From: Pseudomonadota bacterium
GTDB lineage: Bacteria > Pseudomonadota > Alphaproteobacteria > Rhizobiales > Rhizobiaceae
NCBI GenBank assembly: GCA_023390055.1
Contig: JAEWDP010000082.1
Coordinates: 25,663-89,662, forward strand
Direction: 5' to 3'
DNA length: 64,000 nt
A program made the position numbers and the translations under genes. The notes below the pieces were generated by a model that was not told the origin of the DNA, made no database searches, and saw nothing but the letters and a program-made list of their open reading frames with translations. Each line of letters begins with the position of its first letter. Position 1 is the stretch's first letter. Below, in pieces: positions 63,022 through 64,000 of the stretch.

Positions 63022-64000
63022 ATGGAGACCTTCGGGGATGAGTATGTCCGGTCAGGAGAGCAATCTCCTTCATATCCGCAGATTCAGGTGCAGGCCGGCG
63101 AACCTTCGCTTGGAGAACGCTATAGCTGGCTTGAGGCCATGATCAATCATGTCCCGGACTATATCTATGCCAAGGATTTGAACGGACGCTTTCTCTTCGC
63201 CAATGAAGCGGTATTGCAAGGTAATGGTTTGACGTGCATTGAGGAGCTCATTGGGCGTACCGATTTTGAACTGCACGGGCAGATTGATGCTTCCGCGATT
63301 GCTGAGATAGAACAGAAGGTCATAGAGACTGGAGAGCCAGATTTTGGCTATGCGGAACGTGCTCTGAAGGGTGGACCAGACCGCTGGCTGATGATGTCTC
63401 GCGTTCCGCTGAGGAATAGGAACGGCGATATTATTGGCGTCGTGGGTGCGTCACGTGACATTACAGCCCGAAAAATTTCCGAGCGTCTGATGTCTGTCCA
63501 GACGCGGCTTCTGGAGATGATTGTCGCCTCCACACCGCTCCAGGAGTTCATGGAACGGTTCGCACTTTTGCTTCAGGAGGTTGCGACAGGTGTGCGGGTG
63601 GCGGTCCTTTTGGCGCGCGATGACGGTGAGCTTGAGGTCGTCGCGTCTCCTTCACATTTATGGTTGAAAGGAGAGAAGGTTCCGGTCGGACATCGGGCTG
63701 CGGCGGTGGATATGCTGAAAGCGGCGTATGTTCCTGACTTTGCCAATAGCTGTCATTACAAGTCTCTCGAGATCATCTCTTCTGAGGGTAATGTGCTTGG
63801 CTTGGTGGTCGTTGAACGGTGTGGAGAGGAGCCTGACGTTGCATTTTGCGAATTCGTAAAAAGTGCGTCTCGGATTGCTGGTATAGCCGTCGATCGGATA
63901 CGAACCGAAGAGCGAACGAGGTACCTTGCAGATTATGACGCATTGACCGGTCTTTTGAGAAGATCGCGGCTGGATGCAGAGCTCCGGCTCCGCATCCAGC
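63022..64000 (+). CDS. PAS-GAF-GGDEF sensor protein (partial)
   Basis: The first 326 or so residues of a cyclic-di-GMP-type signalling protein that runs off the window. A PAS domain (about 35-150; HVPDYIYAKDLNGRFLFANE, PAC part RNGDIIGVVGASRDITARK) is followed by a GAF-like region (about 165-300). The opening of a GGDEF domain (YDALTGLLRRSRLDAELRL) reaches the window edge. ATG 63022 has GGAG close upstream; an in-frame ATG at 63001 is possible. Diguanylate cyclase activity is likely but the GGDEF motif itself, and any EAL domain, lie outside. No membrane segment is seen. Confidence 0.85.
   Translation, partial: METFGDEYVRSGEQSPSYPQIQVQAGEPSLGERYSWLEAMINHVPDYIYAKDLNGRFLFANEAVLQGNGLTCIEELIGRTDFELHGQIDASAIAEIEQKVIETGEPDFGYAERALKGGPDRWLMMSRVPLRNRNGDIIGVVGASRDITARKISERLMSVQTRLLEMIVASTPLQEFMERFALLLQEVATGVRVAVLLARDDGELEVVASPSHLWLKGEKVPVGHRAAAVDMLKAAYVPDFANSCHYKSLEIISSEGNVLGLVVVERCGEEPDVAFCEFVKSASRIAGIAVDRIRTEERTRYLADYDALTGLLRRSRLDAELRLRIQ

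Overview
The window reads as chromosome or megaplasmid DNA of a Hyphomicrobiales (Rhizobiales) alphaproteobacterium, probably near Brucella/Ochrobactrum. The pointers are a NadQ-type Nudix-related regulator in front of nadABC, a ChoXWV-type choline importer, a BLH-type persulfide dioxygenase, a candidate AbcR small RNA, and an unusually high density of ABC importers and solute-binding proteins. Assignments rest on reading motifs and translations; no database search was run. No tRNA, rRNA, CRISPR array or intact mobile element was seen.

Region 1 (1-32,500) is a run of peptide-uptake and peptide-breakdown operons. A leftward Dpp/Opp-type ABC operon (1-4128) and an XRE-type regulator face a second, closely related binding protein (5399) followed by a CocE/NonD hydrolase. 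A GntR regulator then diverges from a long operon (10370-21557): pxpA, fused pxpB-pxpC, a fused biotin carboxylase/BCCP, a fused double ATPase, a binding protein, two permeases and an M14 metallopeptidase. Next come a D-amino-acid aminotransferase, a DmpA-like peptidase and an M55 D-aminopeptidase (21678-24391). A LysR regulator follows, divergent from a YtcJ-like amidohydrolase and a third complete peptide ABC importer (25503-32481). A roughly 42-bp element occurs both at the LysR divergent promoter and before the aminotransferase, which suggests that both operons belong to one LysR regulon.

Region 2 (32,500-40,900) holds an Lrp/AsnC regulator, a small XRE protein, a TRIC/UPF0126 membrane protein, the leftward choXWV importer and an MscS-type channel. 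It also has the largest stretches without recognisable genes.

Region 3 (40,859-50,315) is one leftward operon. In transcription order it encodes a LacI regulator, a PotD/AfuA-like binding protein, two permeases, an ATPase, a nucleoside hydrolase, an adenine deaminase, an M20 amidohydrolase and a phosphoribosyltransferase. It looks like import and salvage of a purine nucleoside, possibly an N-acylated one.

Region 4 (50,600-56,790) is vitamin and cofactor synthesis: panC-panB, nadQ and nadABC. The nadA promoter carries two matching inverted repeats that are candidate NadQ operators.

Region 5 (56,790-64,000) is more accessory. It contains a decayed peptide-binding-protein gene, a decayed VOC/glyoxalase gene, a 684-residue NACHT-like NTPase fused to an FGE-sulfatase/C-type-lectin-fold domain, a persulfide dioxygenase-like MBL protein, a small membrane protein and an I78-inhibitor lipoprotein. 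It ends with a candidate AbcR small RNA on the minus strand and the start of a PAS/GGDEF protein. AbcR RNAs are known to repress ABC-transporter mRNAs, so it may act on importers such as those in regions 1-3. Four of the five binding-protein genes that lie upstream of their permeases have a strong stem-loop just after the stop codon, a likely device for making more binding protein than permease.
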